This document shows positions 15,767 to 24,712 of a stretch of 64,000 nt of DNA, piece by piece. The DNA lies in the NCBI GenBank assembly GCA_009695305.1, contig SIBG01000002.1:1-64000 (forward strand), written 5' to 3'. The number at the start of each line of letters is the position of its first letter. Positions within the stretch are counted from its first letter, which is position 1. This DNA is from Opitutus sp. (GTDB lineage Bacteria; Verrucomicrobiota; Verrucomicrobiia; Opitutales; Opitutaceae). Both the position numbers and the translations under genes were made by a program. The notes beneath the pieces are model-generated. The model searched no databases. It was not told the origin of the DNA and worked only from the letters and a program-made list of their open reading frames with translations.

Positions 15767-15927
15767 ATTCCATTTCCGCGGAGCTTACCGCCCCAAGGAA
15801 GGCGGAGAAAAGGTGACGCACGGAGTCACGGCAAACAAATTCGCTGGCGAATTTTTGGGCGCATTCGGCACCAAAAAAAGCGCTCCGGATTCACATCCGG
15901 AGCGCGGTGGCGGTGTGCCGCCGAAAA

Positions 15928-16470
15928 TTACTTGGCCACCGGCGGGGGCGGCGGCGGGGTGGGCATACGGGCGAGCGAACTGGCGAGGGCGCGTTCGGCA
16001 ATCATTTCGGTGGTGCGTTGGATTTCCAGCTCGGCGTTGCGGCGCTCGACCTTGGCGCGTTCCACTTGCCTGGCGAGGTCGAAGGCCTCTTGGAGGGCCT
16101 TGTCCTTGGCCTTCCGCAAGGTGTCGAGATCGGCATCGAGGCTCGAGACTTCTTTTTGAGACGTGGCGGCCGCGTTGAGCGCCTTGGTGGTGGCGTCCGA
16201 GACTTCTTTGTCCGCCGCCACCTGCTTCAGGCGCTTTTGCTCGGCTTTGGCGGTTTCTTCGGCTTCGCGCTCCTGCTGGCGCTTCTTGGCGTCGGCCGCG
16301 GCACGGGCCTCGTCAGCCGTCTTCTTGGCCGCAGCCTCCTTTTGCTGTTGCTGGACCTTGATGGCGCGCTCGTGCTCGCGGGCATCCATCTCCTTGGTGT
16401 GGCTAAGGAAGAAGACCAGGAAGGCCGCGAGCATGCCGCCCGGGAAAATGAGATACATCCACTTTTTCAT
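15928..16470 (-). CDS. Membrane-anchored coiled-coil protein, last gene of exbB-tonB operon
   Basis: A 180-residue protein with one N-terminal membrane helix (residues about 5-23, MYLIFPGGMLAAFLVFFLS). A long Glu/Lys/Ala-rich coiled coil (residues 25-160) follows and the chain ends in a poly-Pro tail (MPTPPPPPPVAK). It lies 18 bases after a second protein of the same design. I recognise no named family. The topology would put a helical rod in the periplasm, or in the cytoplasm if inverted. A structural or spacer role in the energised envelope complex is an inference from the operon. Confidence 0.65.
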   Translation of the reverse strand: MKKWMYLIFPGGMLAAFLVFFLSHTKEMDAREHERAIKVQQQQKEAAAKKTADEARAAADAKKRQQEREAEETAKAEQKRLKQVAADKEVSDATTKALNAAATSQKEVSSLDADLDTLRKAKDKALQEAFDLARQVERAKVERRNAELEIQRTTEMIAERALASSLARMPTPPPPPPVAK

Positions 16471-16488
16471 CGGTAAGTTAGTTGGGTG

Positions 16489-17046
16489 TTATTTTTTCTT
16501 TGCGGCCTCGGCGGCGAGCCGGGTCGTCTCACGCGCGATTTCCTCGGACCGGCGGTCGGCCGCGGCGATCTTATCGAGGATGGTGAGCAGATTCTTGGAG
16601 TTGCCCTCGGCTTTTTTCACGTATTCGCGGAGGAAGGCAGACTCGTCCAAGGAGTGCTTCTTATCCTCTTGAACCTTCGCAATCTCCTTTTTCTCGACCT
16701 CGATCTCCTTTTTGAGGCGCGTGACTTGCGTGATCAATTTCTCGGCGTCGCGTTCCGCCTTTCTGCGGACTTGGGCGGCTTTTTCGCGGAGTTCGTGGTC
16801 CTCGATGTCCTTGGCCTCCTTGGCAGCTTTGTCTTTTTTGCGCTTTTCCTGGGCAACGAAAGCCGCATCGGCGGCGCTCTTGCGGTCCAAGGCCTCCTTG
16901 TCGAGCTTGGCCGTCAGCACCGCTCGATCGCGTTGTTTCGAGGCTTCCACGCGCGCTTCGTAGCCCGAACTGTATTTCAGGTAAACTCCGACAAAGATCA
17001 CGAGCCCGGCCACCGGGGCAATAATGTAGGCGTAATTTTGCTTCAT
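16489..17046 (-). CDS. Membrane-anchored coiled-coil protein, paralogous in design to its neighbour
   Basis: A 185-residue protein from the ATG at 17046; a longer reading would extend into the TPR gene upstream. One membrane helix (residues about 5-23, YAYIIAPVAGLVIFVGVYL) precedes a heavily charged coiled coil to the C-terminus (EAAKKK). Like the next gene it has no enzymatic motif. It is 16 bases downstream of the TPR gene, so co-transcription is likely. The paired rods with ExbB/ExbD/TonB upstream hint at an unusual accessory to the TonB motor. Confidence 0.65.
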   Translation of the reverse strand: MKQNYAYIIAPVAGLVIFVGVYLKYSSGYEARVEASKQRDRAVLTAKLDKEALDRKSAADAAFVAQEKRKKDKAAKEAKDIEDHELREKAAQVRRKAERDAEKLITQVTRLKKEIEVEKKEIAKVQEDKKHSLDESAFLREYVKKAEGNSKNLLTILDKIAAADRRSEEIARETTRLAAEAAKKK

Positions 17047-17062
17047 GGGAAAAGTGGTCTGG

Positions 17063-18523
17063 TTAAATTTTCTTCGGCGCAGTTGCCGCGGGGTTGGCTT
17101 TGGCTTCCTTCGCCTTCTGGTTCGCCTCGCGGTCGGCGAGGGCGGTTTCAATGTAGCCTTTCAGTCGTTCAATGTAGGGTTCTTTGTCCGAGTTCGGGAA
17201 ACTCGCGGCCGTCTTGATGGCGCTCATCGCTTCCTGCAAGTCCTCGAGTTCATAGGCGGCATTGGCGAGCATCATGTGGGCGAGGTGCTGCCGATCCTTT
17301 TCCAGGCCGCCTTTGCGAACCGCGGACTTATAGTAAGGGTAGGCTTCCTTGGTCTTTTCCATGGCCCGGTAATAGATGTCGGCGATCTGCAGATCGAACT
17401 GCCCGCTCGCGGGGTAGAGGGCCGCGGCTTCCTGATAAACGGCGATCGATCTTAACTCTTGGTTGGTTTGGAGGTAATTGTAACCAAGGCTCAGCCAGTT
17501 GGCCGGCGTCGACTCGATGGAGCCGTCCTTGAGGCCGGCGTAGAGGATGATGTTGCCCTTGGTGAGCTGGCCGGCGTTGAGATAGAGGCTGACGAGATTG
17601 AGGTTGTCCTTCGGCGCCTTCATGAAGCCGAGGGCCTGGGCGCGCTCTTGGGCGTTGATCGCGCGAATGAGATTTTCGCGCGAGGCGGTCTCCTGGCCGG
17701 GCTTGGCGGCGGCGGCGCTGGAGAGGTTGAGATAGGTGGCCCACAGCTGCGGCCAATAATCCTTTTTCTGGGGGAACCCTTTCACGAGCAACTCGAGCGT
17801 CTCGGCGGCGTGGACGTTGTCGCCTTCCTGCTGCTGGATCGCCGACAGGAGCATGTAGAACATTTCCTTCGGATGAATCGAAGCCCGGAGGCCTTTTTCC
17901 ACTTCAAGGCGCGCTTGGGCGAGCAGGTCGCGATTAATATGGGCGGGATCCACGACGGCCTGGCCATAGATGATCTGGGCGTAGGCAAACTGGATGTCGG
18001 GATTCGGCTTTGGCGTCGTGGCCAGCCAGCGCTTGAAATAGCCCGAGGCCTTCGCGAGATACTGCTGCTGGACCGCCGGCACTTTCGTGCCGATGACCTG
18101 CTGATAGCTCATCTGCGCGAGAAACAGGAGGATTTCGAGGGTCTTGTTCTTGTCGAAATACGGCGGCGTGTTGGCATCAGACAGGCGCAGAGCGGTCTCC
18201 CAGGCGTCAACGGACTTGCCCCACAGTTCCTTGCCAGCGTTGAGGCGGGCCTGCATGTCGAGCGTGAGGGCGAGGTCATAGCTTCCGGCTGGCAGCGTCG
18301 GCAGCAGCGCATCGATAATCCGCATCATCCCATCCATGTCGGGCGGTTTCGCAGATTGGAGCGGTCCGAGCTTTTGAAACTCTTCGCCGGTTTTTTGAGC
18401 AACACTGTAGGATTTTACCGGGGGTGTCGGCGCCTGGGCGCTGAGGCTGGGGGCGAGGGCGAGCCCGATCGCGAGAGCGATCGGCTGGCGGCGCAAGAGG
18501 GAAAGGGTGGAGCGTAAGGTCAC
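17063..18523 (-). CDS. Secreted TPR-repeat protein in the exbB-tonB operon
   Basis: A 486-residue protein with a GTG start six bases after the tonB stop. A signal peptide (about residues 1-30, ending SLSAQA) is followed by a helical repeat array with TPR-like units, for example WLSLGYNYLQTNQELRSIAVY and FDLQIADIYYRAMEKTKEAY. TPR arrays are protein-interaction scaffolds. In related Bacteroidetes and PVC operons, exbB-exbD-tonB blocks often carry a TPR gene. Its partner is unknown, but the two coiled-coil proteins encoded next are candidates. Confidence 0.8.
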   Translation of the reverse strand: MTLRSTLSLLRRQPIALAIGLALAPSLSAQAPTPPVKSYSVAQKTGEEFQKLGPLQSAKPPDMDGMMRIIDALLPTLPAGSYDLALTLDMQARLNAGKELWGKSVDAWETALRLSDANTPPYFDKNKTLEILLFLAQMSYQQVIGTKVPAVQQQYLAKASGYFKRWLATTPKPNPDIQFAYAQIIYGQAVVDPAHINRDLLAQARLEVEKGLRASIHPKEMFYMLLSAIQQQEGDNVHAAETLELLVKGFPQKKDYWPQLWATYLNLSSAAAAKPGQETASRENLIRAINAQERAQALGFMKAPKDNLNLVSLYLNAGQLTKGNIILYAGLKDGSIESTPANWLSLGYNYLQTNQELRSIAVYQEAAALYPASGQFDLQIADIYYRAMEKTKEAYPYYKSAVRKGGLEKDRQHLAHMMLANAAYELEDLQEAMSAIKTAASFPNSDKEPYIERLKGYIETALADREANQKAKEAKANPAATAPKKI

Positions 18524-18529
18524 GACGGA

Positions 18530-19186
18530 TCAATCTTCGTTAAGGGTGAATACGATGGGCACCTGCATGTGGGTCGCGACGTTGGCGCCGGATTTGCGGC
18601 CGGCCTTGAATTTCCACTTGCTGACGGCTTGGACGGCGGAGGCCTCGAACTCGTGCTGCGAAGACTTGAGGGCGTAGGCGTTCAGGACGTCGCCATTGGC
18701 GTCGACGATGAAGTCCACGGTGACCTCGCCGGCAATGCCAGCGCGGCGCATTTCAAAGGGATATTGTGGGCGGGCCTGCACGCGGGGCACGGGTTGCTGA
18801 TCGAGCATGGACGGGTCAAACACCGTCATGTTCCGGAAGCGGGAGGTGTCGCGATCGGATGGAATGACGACCATGCCGACGGCGGGCTTGAGGTTTTCCG
18901 GCGGCGGCGGCTGCATCTTCTGCACAAAGGAGGTGTCGGTGACGATCTGGGGCACGTCCATCAGTTGCGGCGGAGCCAGTTCGATGATCTTGTCGGGTTC
19001 TTCGTCCGTAATGACCTTGTCCGGCTCCTCCGGCTCGAGCTTCGGCATCTCAAAAATCTGCACCTTGGGGGCGGCTTCCGCCACCGGCTTGGGTTTGGGC
19101 TTAAACTTGAACAGTTTGTCGCCAAAAAACAGGCCGAGGTGGAGGGCCACCGACAGCACGAAACCGAGGATAAGATCGCGACTCAT
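18530..19186 (-). CDS. tonB: TonB-family energy transducer
   Basis: A 218-residue protein. The N-terminal membrane helix (residues about 6-22) contains the TonB SxxxH pattern (Ser12, His16). A Pro/Glu/Lys-rich periplasmic spacer follows. The C-terminal TonB domain (residues about 135-215) has RRAGIAGEVTVDFIVDANG and AVSKWKFKAG. TonB couples the ExbB/ExbD proton motor to outer-membrane receptors. The receptor at 26068-29244 is a possible client. It is the fourth gene of the minus-strand operon. Confidence 0.93.
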   Translation of the reverse strand: MSRDLILGFVLSVALHLGLFFGDKLFKFKPKPKPVAEAAPKVQIFEMPKLEPEEPDKVITDEEPDKIIELAPPQLMDVPQIVTDTSFVQKMQPPPPENLKPAVGMVVIPSDRDTSRFRNMTVFDPSMLDQQPVPRVQARPQYPFEMRRAGIAGEVTVDFIVDANGDVLNAYALKSSQHEFEASAVQAVSKWKFKAGRKSGANVATHMQVPIVFTLNED

Positions 19187-19204
19187 GATAAAAAGGGGCG
19201 CGGG

Positions 19205-19660
19205 TTATTTACCGGTGGGCTGGACGGTGGTCTGAACTGAAACCTGGGTGATGCCGGCGAGGCGCACCTCGTCGAGCGCGTGGACGGCGGCGCCAAATTT
19301 GGCGCGGAGGTCGCCTTGAATGAGCACGCGGGACTTGGCGCCCTCGGTGTTCTTGTAGTCGGCGAGGCGCGGACGGATTTCGCTGGTCGTAATCAATTCG
19401 GGGGCGGTGCCAGTGCCTTTTTTCCAGTAGACATTTCCCTCGTCGGAAATCTGCAGGTAAACCGTGGGATCATTCGGGTCCGGCGGGCGCGGGGTGGCAT
19501 CGGACTTCGGCAGATCCACGGGCAGCGACGCGATTTTGTTCAGCGAAAGCGTAAAGAGCACGAAGGTCGCGAGCAGGAAAAAGATGACGTCAATGAGCGG
19601 GATGATCTCAATGCGGGCTTTCTTTTTGACGTCGGCGACGATGGAACTGGCTCCGGACAT
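19205..19660 (-). CDS. exbD: ExbD/TolR-family protein, second copy
   Basis: A 151-residue proton-channel subunit. It has a short cytoplasmic start, one membrane helix at residues about 19-41 with the essential proton-carrying Asp24 (IPLIDVIFFLL), and a periplasmic domain. It differs strongly from the other ExbD after the helix, so the pair may form a mixed dimer in the motor. The gene lies about 18 bases before tonB. Confidence 0.92.
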   Translation of the reverse strand: MSGASSIVADVKKKARIEIIPLIDVIFFLLATFVLFTLSLNKIASLPVDLPKSDATPRPPDPNDPTVYLQISDEGNVYWKKGTGTAPELITTSEIRPRLADYKNTEGAKSRVLIQGDLRAKFGAAVHALDEVRLAGITQVSVQTTVQPTGK

Positions 19661-19708
19661 GGGGGAAATTTAGAAAGGTTGGGAAACGGTAGAGACGAGG
19701 GAGTCCAC

Positions 19709-20143
19709 TCACCTGCTCGGCGGGCGAACCTGCGTCTCGATGAAGATTTTCTTGAAACCCTGGATGCGCGCCTGATCGAAAACGTAGACGGCCTGACTGA
19801 AAGGCGCATTCTCGTCGCCGTTGATCAGGATCCGGCCTTCCGGGCCTTTTGCCACATAGAAAGCTTTCAGACGGTTGAGGAATTCGTCGAGGCTGATGAA
19901 TTCCTTGTCCCAGGCGAGCCCACCCGCCTCGGTGACGGAGACCGTGGCCGTGCCGCCGGTGTCGCGCGGTTCGCCGCTGTCAGTCTGCGGGAGCACGACT
20001 GGCACGCCCTGCGGGGTGTTCAGCGAGAGCGTGAACAGGATGAAGGTGGCGAGCAGGAAGAAGATGACATCGATCAGCGGAATGATCTCGATGCGTGCTT
20101 TCTTTCTGCCGTCGCTGCTAGTGCCGCCGCTGGATCCAGCCAT
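19709..20143 (-). CDS. exbD: ExbD/TolR-family protein, first copy
   Basis: A 144-residue ExbD-like protein. Its N-terminus is Ser/Gly-rich, then RKKARIEIIPLIDVIFFLL holds the membrane helix (about residues 20-42) with Asp25 for proton flow. The periplasmic domain ends IETQVRPPSR. The identical IEIIPLIDVIFFLLATF segment in both ExbDs shows they arose by duplication. It is the second gene after exbB, with about 48 bases to the next exbD. Confidence 0.93.
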   Translation of the reverse strand: MAGSSGGTSSDGRKKARIEIIPLIDVIFFLLATFILFTLSLNTPQGVPVVLPQTDSGEPRDTGGTATVSVTEAGGLAWDKEFISLDEFLNRLKAFYVAKGPEGRILINGDENAPFSQAVYVFDQARIQGFKKIFIETQVRPPSR

Positions 20144-20199
20144 GATGAGGAGGGTGAATTAGGGGGATGACGATGCGCGGGGAGTTTCTTGGCAGAAAC

Positions 20200-20889
20200 T
20201 TAGCGGGCAAACGGGGGCATCGTCTCAGCCTTCTTCAGCAGGATCTCTAGAGCATGGGAAGCATCGGCCACTTCCTGCTTCGCGCGCTCGGTGCGGGCGT
20301 TGAGATAGTTGTAGGGCAGAAGGGCGAGGACCGCGATGGCGAGACCGCACATCGTGGCGATCAGCGCCTCACCGACACCACCGATGACGGTGTTGGCGGC
20401 GGCGGCGATGTTGCCGCCGGCGAGCGCGGCGAAGGTCTTCATCATGCCGGTCACGGTGCCGAGCAGGCCGAGCAGCGGGGCCGCGGTGATGCAGGTGTCG
20501 AGGGTCGCCATACCTTGGGCGAAACGACCGAGCTCCTGACCGGAGGCGCGGACGAAGGCGTTGGACAGGGAGTATTCCTTGTTGGTCAGACTGTAGACCA
20601 GAATGCTCGCGATGAAGTCCTTGCTCTTCTTGCCGATGGCGAGCGCGCCATCGGTGTCGCGGCGTTCGACCGCCTCGAGCATCTTCTCGACGATTTCCGG
20701 TTCCCGGTTGCCGTTTTCACGCATCACGAAAAGCATGCGTTCGAAGACGACCGTGATGCCGATGAAGGACAGTAACAGAATCGGCCACATGACAGGTCCG
20801 CCGTGGATGAAGAGATCCATGGTCGACATTTCACTGCCGTCATCGTTCTTGAGCAGGATCGCCAGTGGGAGGAGGCTTTGGATGATCAT
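20200..20889 (-). CDS. exbB: MotA/TolQ/ExbB proton channel protein
   Basis: A 229-residue ExbB-family protein, the inner-membrane ring of the TonB motor. Three membrane helices lie at about residues 33-52, 125-150 and 165-190. The segment LDTCITAAPLLGLLGTVTGMMKTF is typical of the family. The ATG at 20889 gives a hydrophobic extra start; an internal Met at 21 is possible. It is the first gene of the minus-strand operon, so its promoter should lie in 20890-21210. Confidence 0.92.
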   Translation of the reverse strand: MIIQSLLPLAILLKNDDGSEMSTMDLFIHGGPVMWPILLLSFIGITVVFERMLFVMRENGNREPEIVEKMLEAVERRDTDGALAIGKKSKDFIASILVYSLTNKEYSLSNAFVRASGQELGRFAQGMATLDTCITAAPLLGLLGTVTGMMKTFAALAGGNIAAAANTVIGGVGEALIATMCGLAIAVLALLPYNYLNARTERAKQEVADASHALEILLKKAETMPPFAR

Positions 20890-21210
20890 ATTAGTTGGAG
20901 GGAAGGTTGGTTTTGAGTTTTTGTTTCGGAGTAAGAGTCGAGTCGGGTGGCACTCGCCACGATTAACCGCAGGGTGGGTCGCACCCTCATCGGCCCGGTT
21001 GAACGGCGCAAACTTCCTTGCAAGAAGCGTGCCGGGCGCAGCAGATGATTCCTAAGAGAGGGGCGGTGAATTTCAGCATGTGGCTGAGAGAAAATCAGGG
21101 GAGAAAATTGGGAGAATGCGAACTAGGTGTCATCGAAACTTGGCTGTCAACTCACTTTGTGATTCAGCGCGCGGGAACACCAATTTCTCGATCGCGCCTG
21201 GCGGAAAAAC
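20890..21210. other. Intergenic stretch upstream of the exbB operon
   Basis: About 320 bases between exbB and the tRNA cluster, both on the minus strand. No gene is convincing. Two short hairpins (ggtggcactcgccac at about 20946 and agggtgggtcgcaccct at about 20972) may mark a leader or the tRNA transcript end. The exbB promoter is expected here, but no clear box stands out. Confidence 0.4.
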
Positions 21211-21284
21211 TGGCTGCCCGACTAGGAGTCGAACCTAGACAAAACGAGTCAGAGTCGTTTGTGCTACCATTACACCATCGGGCA
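21211..21284 (-). tRNA. tRNA-Gln (CTG)
   Basis: A 74-base cloverleaf with acceptor stem TGCCCGA/TCGGGCA, discriminator G and encoded CCA at 21211-21213. Anticodon stem AACGA/TCGTT encloses CTCTGAC, anticodon CTG. It is the last of three tRNAs on the minus strand. With GatCAB in the window, Gln-tRNA may be made by transamidation. Confidence 0.95.
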
Positions 21285-21396
21285 GTGAAGATTTCCTGGC
21301 GAAAAGATTTTGGCGGCCCAGCCCCGATCCGTCTCGTGCGCCGGAGACTTTCGTGGCACTAACGCGACGCCAGGACTGACGGCGCGGCGCGCAAAC

Positions 21397-21471
21397 TGGA
21401 GCCGGCGATGGGATTCGAACCCGCAACCGCCTGTTTACAAAACAGGTGCTCTACCATTGAGCTACGCCGGC
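21397..21471 (-). tRNA. tRNA-Thr (TGT)
   Basis: A 75-base cloverleaf with acceptor stem GCCGGCG/CGCCGGC, discriminator T and encoded CCA at 21397-21399. Anticodon loop TTTGTAA gives anticodon TGT. The T-arm is GGGTTCGAATCCC. Confidence 0.95.
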
Positions 21472-21517
21472 AAAAACCAAGGCGCTTGCCATGAACTTGA
21501 CTGGGAAAAAACGGATC

Positions 21518-21592
<75 letters not shown>

Positions 21593-21655
21593 GCAAGAAA
21601 AGGGGAGAAAAAGCTCACGAACGCCCCAGTGATGTCAACTGCGATTTCCGCCCCG

Positions 21656-21681
21656 CGCGCGCGGAAAGAATTCCGCGCGCG
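21656..21681 (-). terminator. Strong hairpin just after the M14 peptidase gene
   Basis: An 11-bp stem of alternating GC (21656-21666 with 21671-21681) and an AGAA loop begins four bases past the peptidase stop on the minus strand. No good U-tract follows, so it may be a transcript-end hairpin that needs Rho, or may only stabilise the message. Confidence 0.45.
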
Positions 21682-21684
21682 GCC

Positions 21685-24462
21685 TCACGGGTCGATCTTC
21701 GCGGGGCTGACACAAAGGGCGTTGAAGAGCAGCTTGAGTGTGCCGTGCGTCTGTCCGCGGAAAGTGATCTCCGGGCCAAACACGACCAACCGGCCCGCCC
21801 CGACCGGCACCTCGAATGCCGCCACGCCATCCTTCAGATAGTGCTGGCCCCAGGCCCAGCCACTGCGGAGTGGCGTGGCGTTGGGGAACCACGCCAGCGG
21901 ACGCACGCCGCGCGCGACGGCGTCCGGTGCGAGTTTGAACACCGGATTGTTGTCGAAATACACGTCGACCTCCGTGCTCATGCCGCGATTCGCGGCTGCG
22001 GCGGGGTCCAGCGTCATCCGCAGGATACTGCCAGGAACGTAATATTTTTCGCTCGGCAGCGCGCGCTCGCGTCCATCGCGGCCGACCTCGAGCAGCGCGT
22101 TGCGGATCGGGAGGCGCAGGTGGTAGGCGAGGTTCGCGCTCGTGCCGACAGTGACAATGGTGCCGCCCGCCTCCAAAAACTCGCGCAGCGCGGGCACCGT
22201 CTTGCCGGGCGTGAATTTGCCGAGGCGGTTGCGATATTCCTCCGGCATTTCCTCCGCCGTCGGGTCTTTGACGCTGAAGGCCTCACTCGCCAGTTCGGTG
22301 ATCGGCGCACCGGGGCGGGGGATCGCGCCAGAAGGGAAAATGATCACGTCGTATTTCCCCCGGAGTTTCCCGGCGTCGAGCTGCGGCGGATAAACCACGT
22401 CGACGCCGTAGCCGAACCGCTCCAGCAGCCAGCGCGTCCAGCCCGATGGCATCGAACCGCCGTAGCGGTCCCAGAGCGCCACGCGCGCGGACATCAGCCG
22501 CGAGCAGTCGGCGGGAATTTTTTCCGCGGCGCGCAGGGCCACGCCGGGCACGGTCGATTTTTCGAGGGCCGCCCGCGCGACGGCGGGGACGAAAAATTCG
22601 CCGGTGGATTTCACGACGGCAACTTCTGCGCCGGCGGCCAGCAGACGGTTGATCAGCAGAAAGCTGTCGTTCGTCGCGCGGCCGATGAGCCAGCCGACCG
22701 TGGAGCCGGGGATTTTTTCCGCGGGCGGCGACTGGAGCTCGCCGTAAGGCACGCGGGCGAACGGGCCGTCGAAGCCGTCGAGCAGGCGGTCGAACTGCAC
22801 GCCCATCTCGAAGGCGAGCGTCCAGCCGGCGGAATCGTAGGGTGCAGTGGGCGCGGCGCCCTCGTAAGCGAAATCGTTGGGGTGATCCTGCGGCTCGAAC
22901 ATGTCGAGCACGTGCGGGCGGAACGCCTGCGCGGTCTTCACGACGTAGGAGCCGGTGGGGTATTTTTTTCCCGCCACCGTGAATTCGCCGGTGGCCCGAT
23001 GCACGGCGATGCCCACCTTGAGGAGGGCGTTGACAAACTTGACCGCGGTCGGGAAGTCCGGTTGCGCTGCACTAATAATGTAGCCGCGCGCGTCACGCAG
23101 CGCCGGATTCTTCAGAACTTCGTCGTAATATTTCGATGGGATGCGACGCGCGGCATCGGTGCCGCGACGCGAAACTTCCGCGTTGCCGTCAGTCGTCCGC
23201 GCCGCGGGCACTGGATTGTCGCGGAGGTTGGCGGCCTTCATCGCCTCGATCCGCGAGGGATAATTGGTCCACGTGTCGCGGCTGCCGCGCTCGATGGAGT
23301 TGCGGCCCATGCGCCAGATGCCGAAGAGCAGCGCGTCGCGCTGGCGCGCGGCGTAGTCGAGCACGGCGTAGTTGAGCGAGACGGAGTAGGCGATGGATTG
23401 CGCGTAGTGCCACGGCTGCGGCGGCACGGGGAAAGGCGTGGCCGAGGTGGGCAGCTGGCGGGATGGCACGAGCGCGACGGACAGGGGGGTGGGGCTGCCG
23501 ATGATTTCGCTGAGCAGGCCGAGCATGTTGTGAAAATAGGTGGTGGTCCGCAGGCCGCCGTTGAACCACGTCGAGAACACGGAGCCGCTGCGCTGCGTGT
23601 AGCCGGGTTTGCCCTCCAGGTTGAGGCGGCCGTTCATCGCGGAGCCGAGCGCGTCGAGGCCCGAGATGAGCACGGGATCGAACACGTAGTTGAACGGATC
23701 GCGAAAGGGCGGACCGGCGACCACCGAGCCGACCGGGCCAGTCTGATGGTGGTTATACATGATCTGGGGCAGCCACTCGAGGTAGAGCTGGCGGCTCATG
23801 TTGGTGGACTCGCTCATGTTGTTCATGAAGAAGTCGCGGTTGTTGTCGTGCCCGACGTATTTTTGGTAGAGGCGCGGGAGACCGTCGACGATGCGCTTCG
23901 CGGGCACCGCGCGGCGCATATACCAATTGCTCACCAGTTCCTGCCCGTCCGGATTCGCGTGCGTGAAGAGGATGACGCACTGGTCGAGGAGGCGGAGGGT
24001 CTCGGCGTCGGTGCGGCTGGCGAAGTTCCACATCGTCTCGATGAGCTGGTGCGCGCCGACCGTTTCGGTGGCGTGAAGGCCGCCGTCGATCCACACCACG
24101 GCGCGGCCCTCGGCGGCGAGGGCGCGGGCCTGCTCTTCGGTGACATCCTCGGCGCGGGCGAGGCGGGTGGAAATTTCCTTGAGGCGGTCGAGCTTGGCGA
24201 GGTTGGCGGGGGACGAGCAGATCATCATCCACTGCGTGCGGCCTTCCTCGGTCTGGCCGATGGCGACGAGTTTCAGGCGATCGGACTCACTCGCGAGTTT
24301 TTTGAAATACGCCTCGGTCTGCGTGTAGGTGGCGAGGTGGTAATCGTCGCCGATCGCGAATCCGAAATGCTCCTTCGGCGAAGTGAGCGCCGCGCTGGCG
24401 AGGTGGGCGCCGAGCGTGACGGCAAGCAGGGTGAGGCGGCCAAGGGTGACGATTTCTTTCAT
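21685..24462 (-). CDS. M14-family zinc carboxypeptidase, large secreted form
   Basis: A 925-residue protein with a signal peptide (residues about 1-25, ending ASAAL). The M14 carboxypeptidase domain (residues about 45-350) has the zinc motif HATE (His130, Glu133) in WIDGGLHATETVG, plus FTHANPDG and the Asn/Arg patch HDNNRDF. A C-terminal region of about 500 residues includes a glutamine-amidotransferase-like section with VTVGTSANLAYHLRLP. This is the long M14 type seen in Bacteroidetes and PVC bacteria. It probably trims peptides in the periplasm or outside the cell. The divergent gltS neighbour fits peptide and glutamate use. Confidence 0.88.
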   Translation of the reverse strand: MKEIVTLGRLTLLAVTLGAHLASAALTSPKEHFGFAIGDDYHLATYTQTEAYFKKLASESDRLKLVAIGQTEEGRTQWMMICSSPANLAKLDRLKEISTRLARAEDVTEEQARALAAEGRAVVWIDGGLHATETVGAHQLIETMWNFASRTDAETLRLLDQCVILFTHANPDGQELVSNWYMRRAVPAKRIVDGLPRLYQKYVGHDNNRDFFMNNMSESTNMSRQLYLEWLPQIMYNHHQTGPVGSVVAGPPFRDPFNYVFDPVLISGLDALGSAMNGRLNLEGKPGYTQRSGSVFSTWFNGGLRTTTYFHNMLGLLSEIIGSPTPLSVALVPSRQLPTSATPFPVPPQPWHYAQSIAYSVSLNYAVLDYAARQRDALLFGIWRMGRNSIERGSRDTWTNYPSRIEAMKAANLRDNPVPAARTTDGNAEVSRRGTDAARRIPSKYYDEVLKNPALRDARGYIISAAQPDFPTAVKFVNALLKVGIAVHRATGEFTVAGKKYPTGSYVVKTAQAFRPHVLDMFEPQDHPNDFAYEGAAPTAPYDSAGWTLAFEMGVQFDRLLDGFDGPFARVPYGELQSPPAEKIPGSTVGWLIGRATNDSFLLINRLLAAGAEVAVVKSTGEFFVPAVARAALEKSTVPGVALRAAEKIPADCSRLMSARVALWDRYGGSMPSGWTRWLLERFGYGVDVVYPPQLDAGKLRGKYDVIIFPSGAIPRPGAPITELASEAFSVKDPTAEEMPEEYRNRLGKFTPGKTVPALREFLEAGGTIVTVGTSANLAYHLRLPIRNALLEVGRDGRERALPSEKYYVPGSILRMTLDPAAAANRGMSTEVDVYFDNNPVFKLAPDAVARGVRPLAWFPNATPLRSGWAWGQHYLKDGVAAFEVPVGAGRLVVFGPEITFRGQTHGTLKLLFNALCVSPAKIDP

Positions 24463-24569
24463 TCGCTGTGGGTCCGATACCCCGAAGCTTGCTTCGGCTT
24501 GGTTGGACGGACGGGTTTAAGCGCGAATTGCATTATGGTCGGATGAGTTTGCGGCGGTCTTGTCAAATG

Positions 24570-24595
24570 CCCCGGGGCTTGCCCCGGGGATTTTT
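24570..24595 (+). terminator. GC hairpin with T-run upstream of gltS
   Basis: Two copies of CCCCGGGG (24570-24577 and 24582-24589) separated by CTTG form a stem, followed by ATTTTT. It has terminator shape on the + strand but lies in the divergent gap between the M14 gene and gltS, with no gene upstream on that strand. It could be an attenuator of gltS or a repeat remnant. Confidence 0.4.
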
Positions 24596-24712
24596 ACGAG
24601 GGGCGGATTTTTCGGCGAACTTGAGCCGCGGGCCGGGCCGCCTGCAAGCCTGCGTCTTCGGTAATTGCGGTCGCTTCGGCACGGGCGGAGCGCTTCGCTG
24701 GCGCGGCTGACC

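Noticed and set aside
15634-15816. Small plus-strand frame across tRNA-Pro
   Set aside because: It is the translation of the tRNA antisense strand, a known kind of false protein.
21745-24546. Plus-strand frame of over 900 codons opposite the M14 peptidase
   Set aside because: It is antisense to a recognised family with catalytic residues and signal peptide; His/Arg-rich composition is that of a shadow frame.
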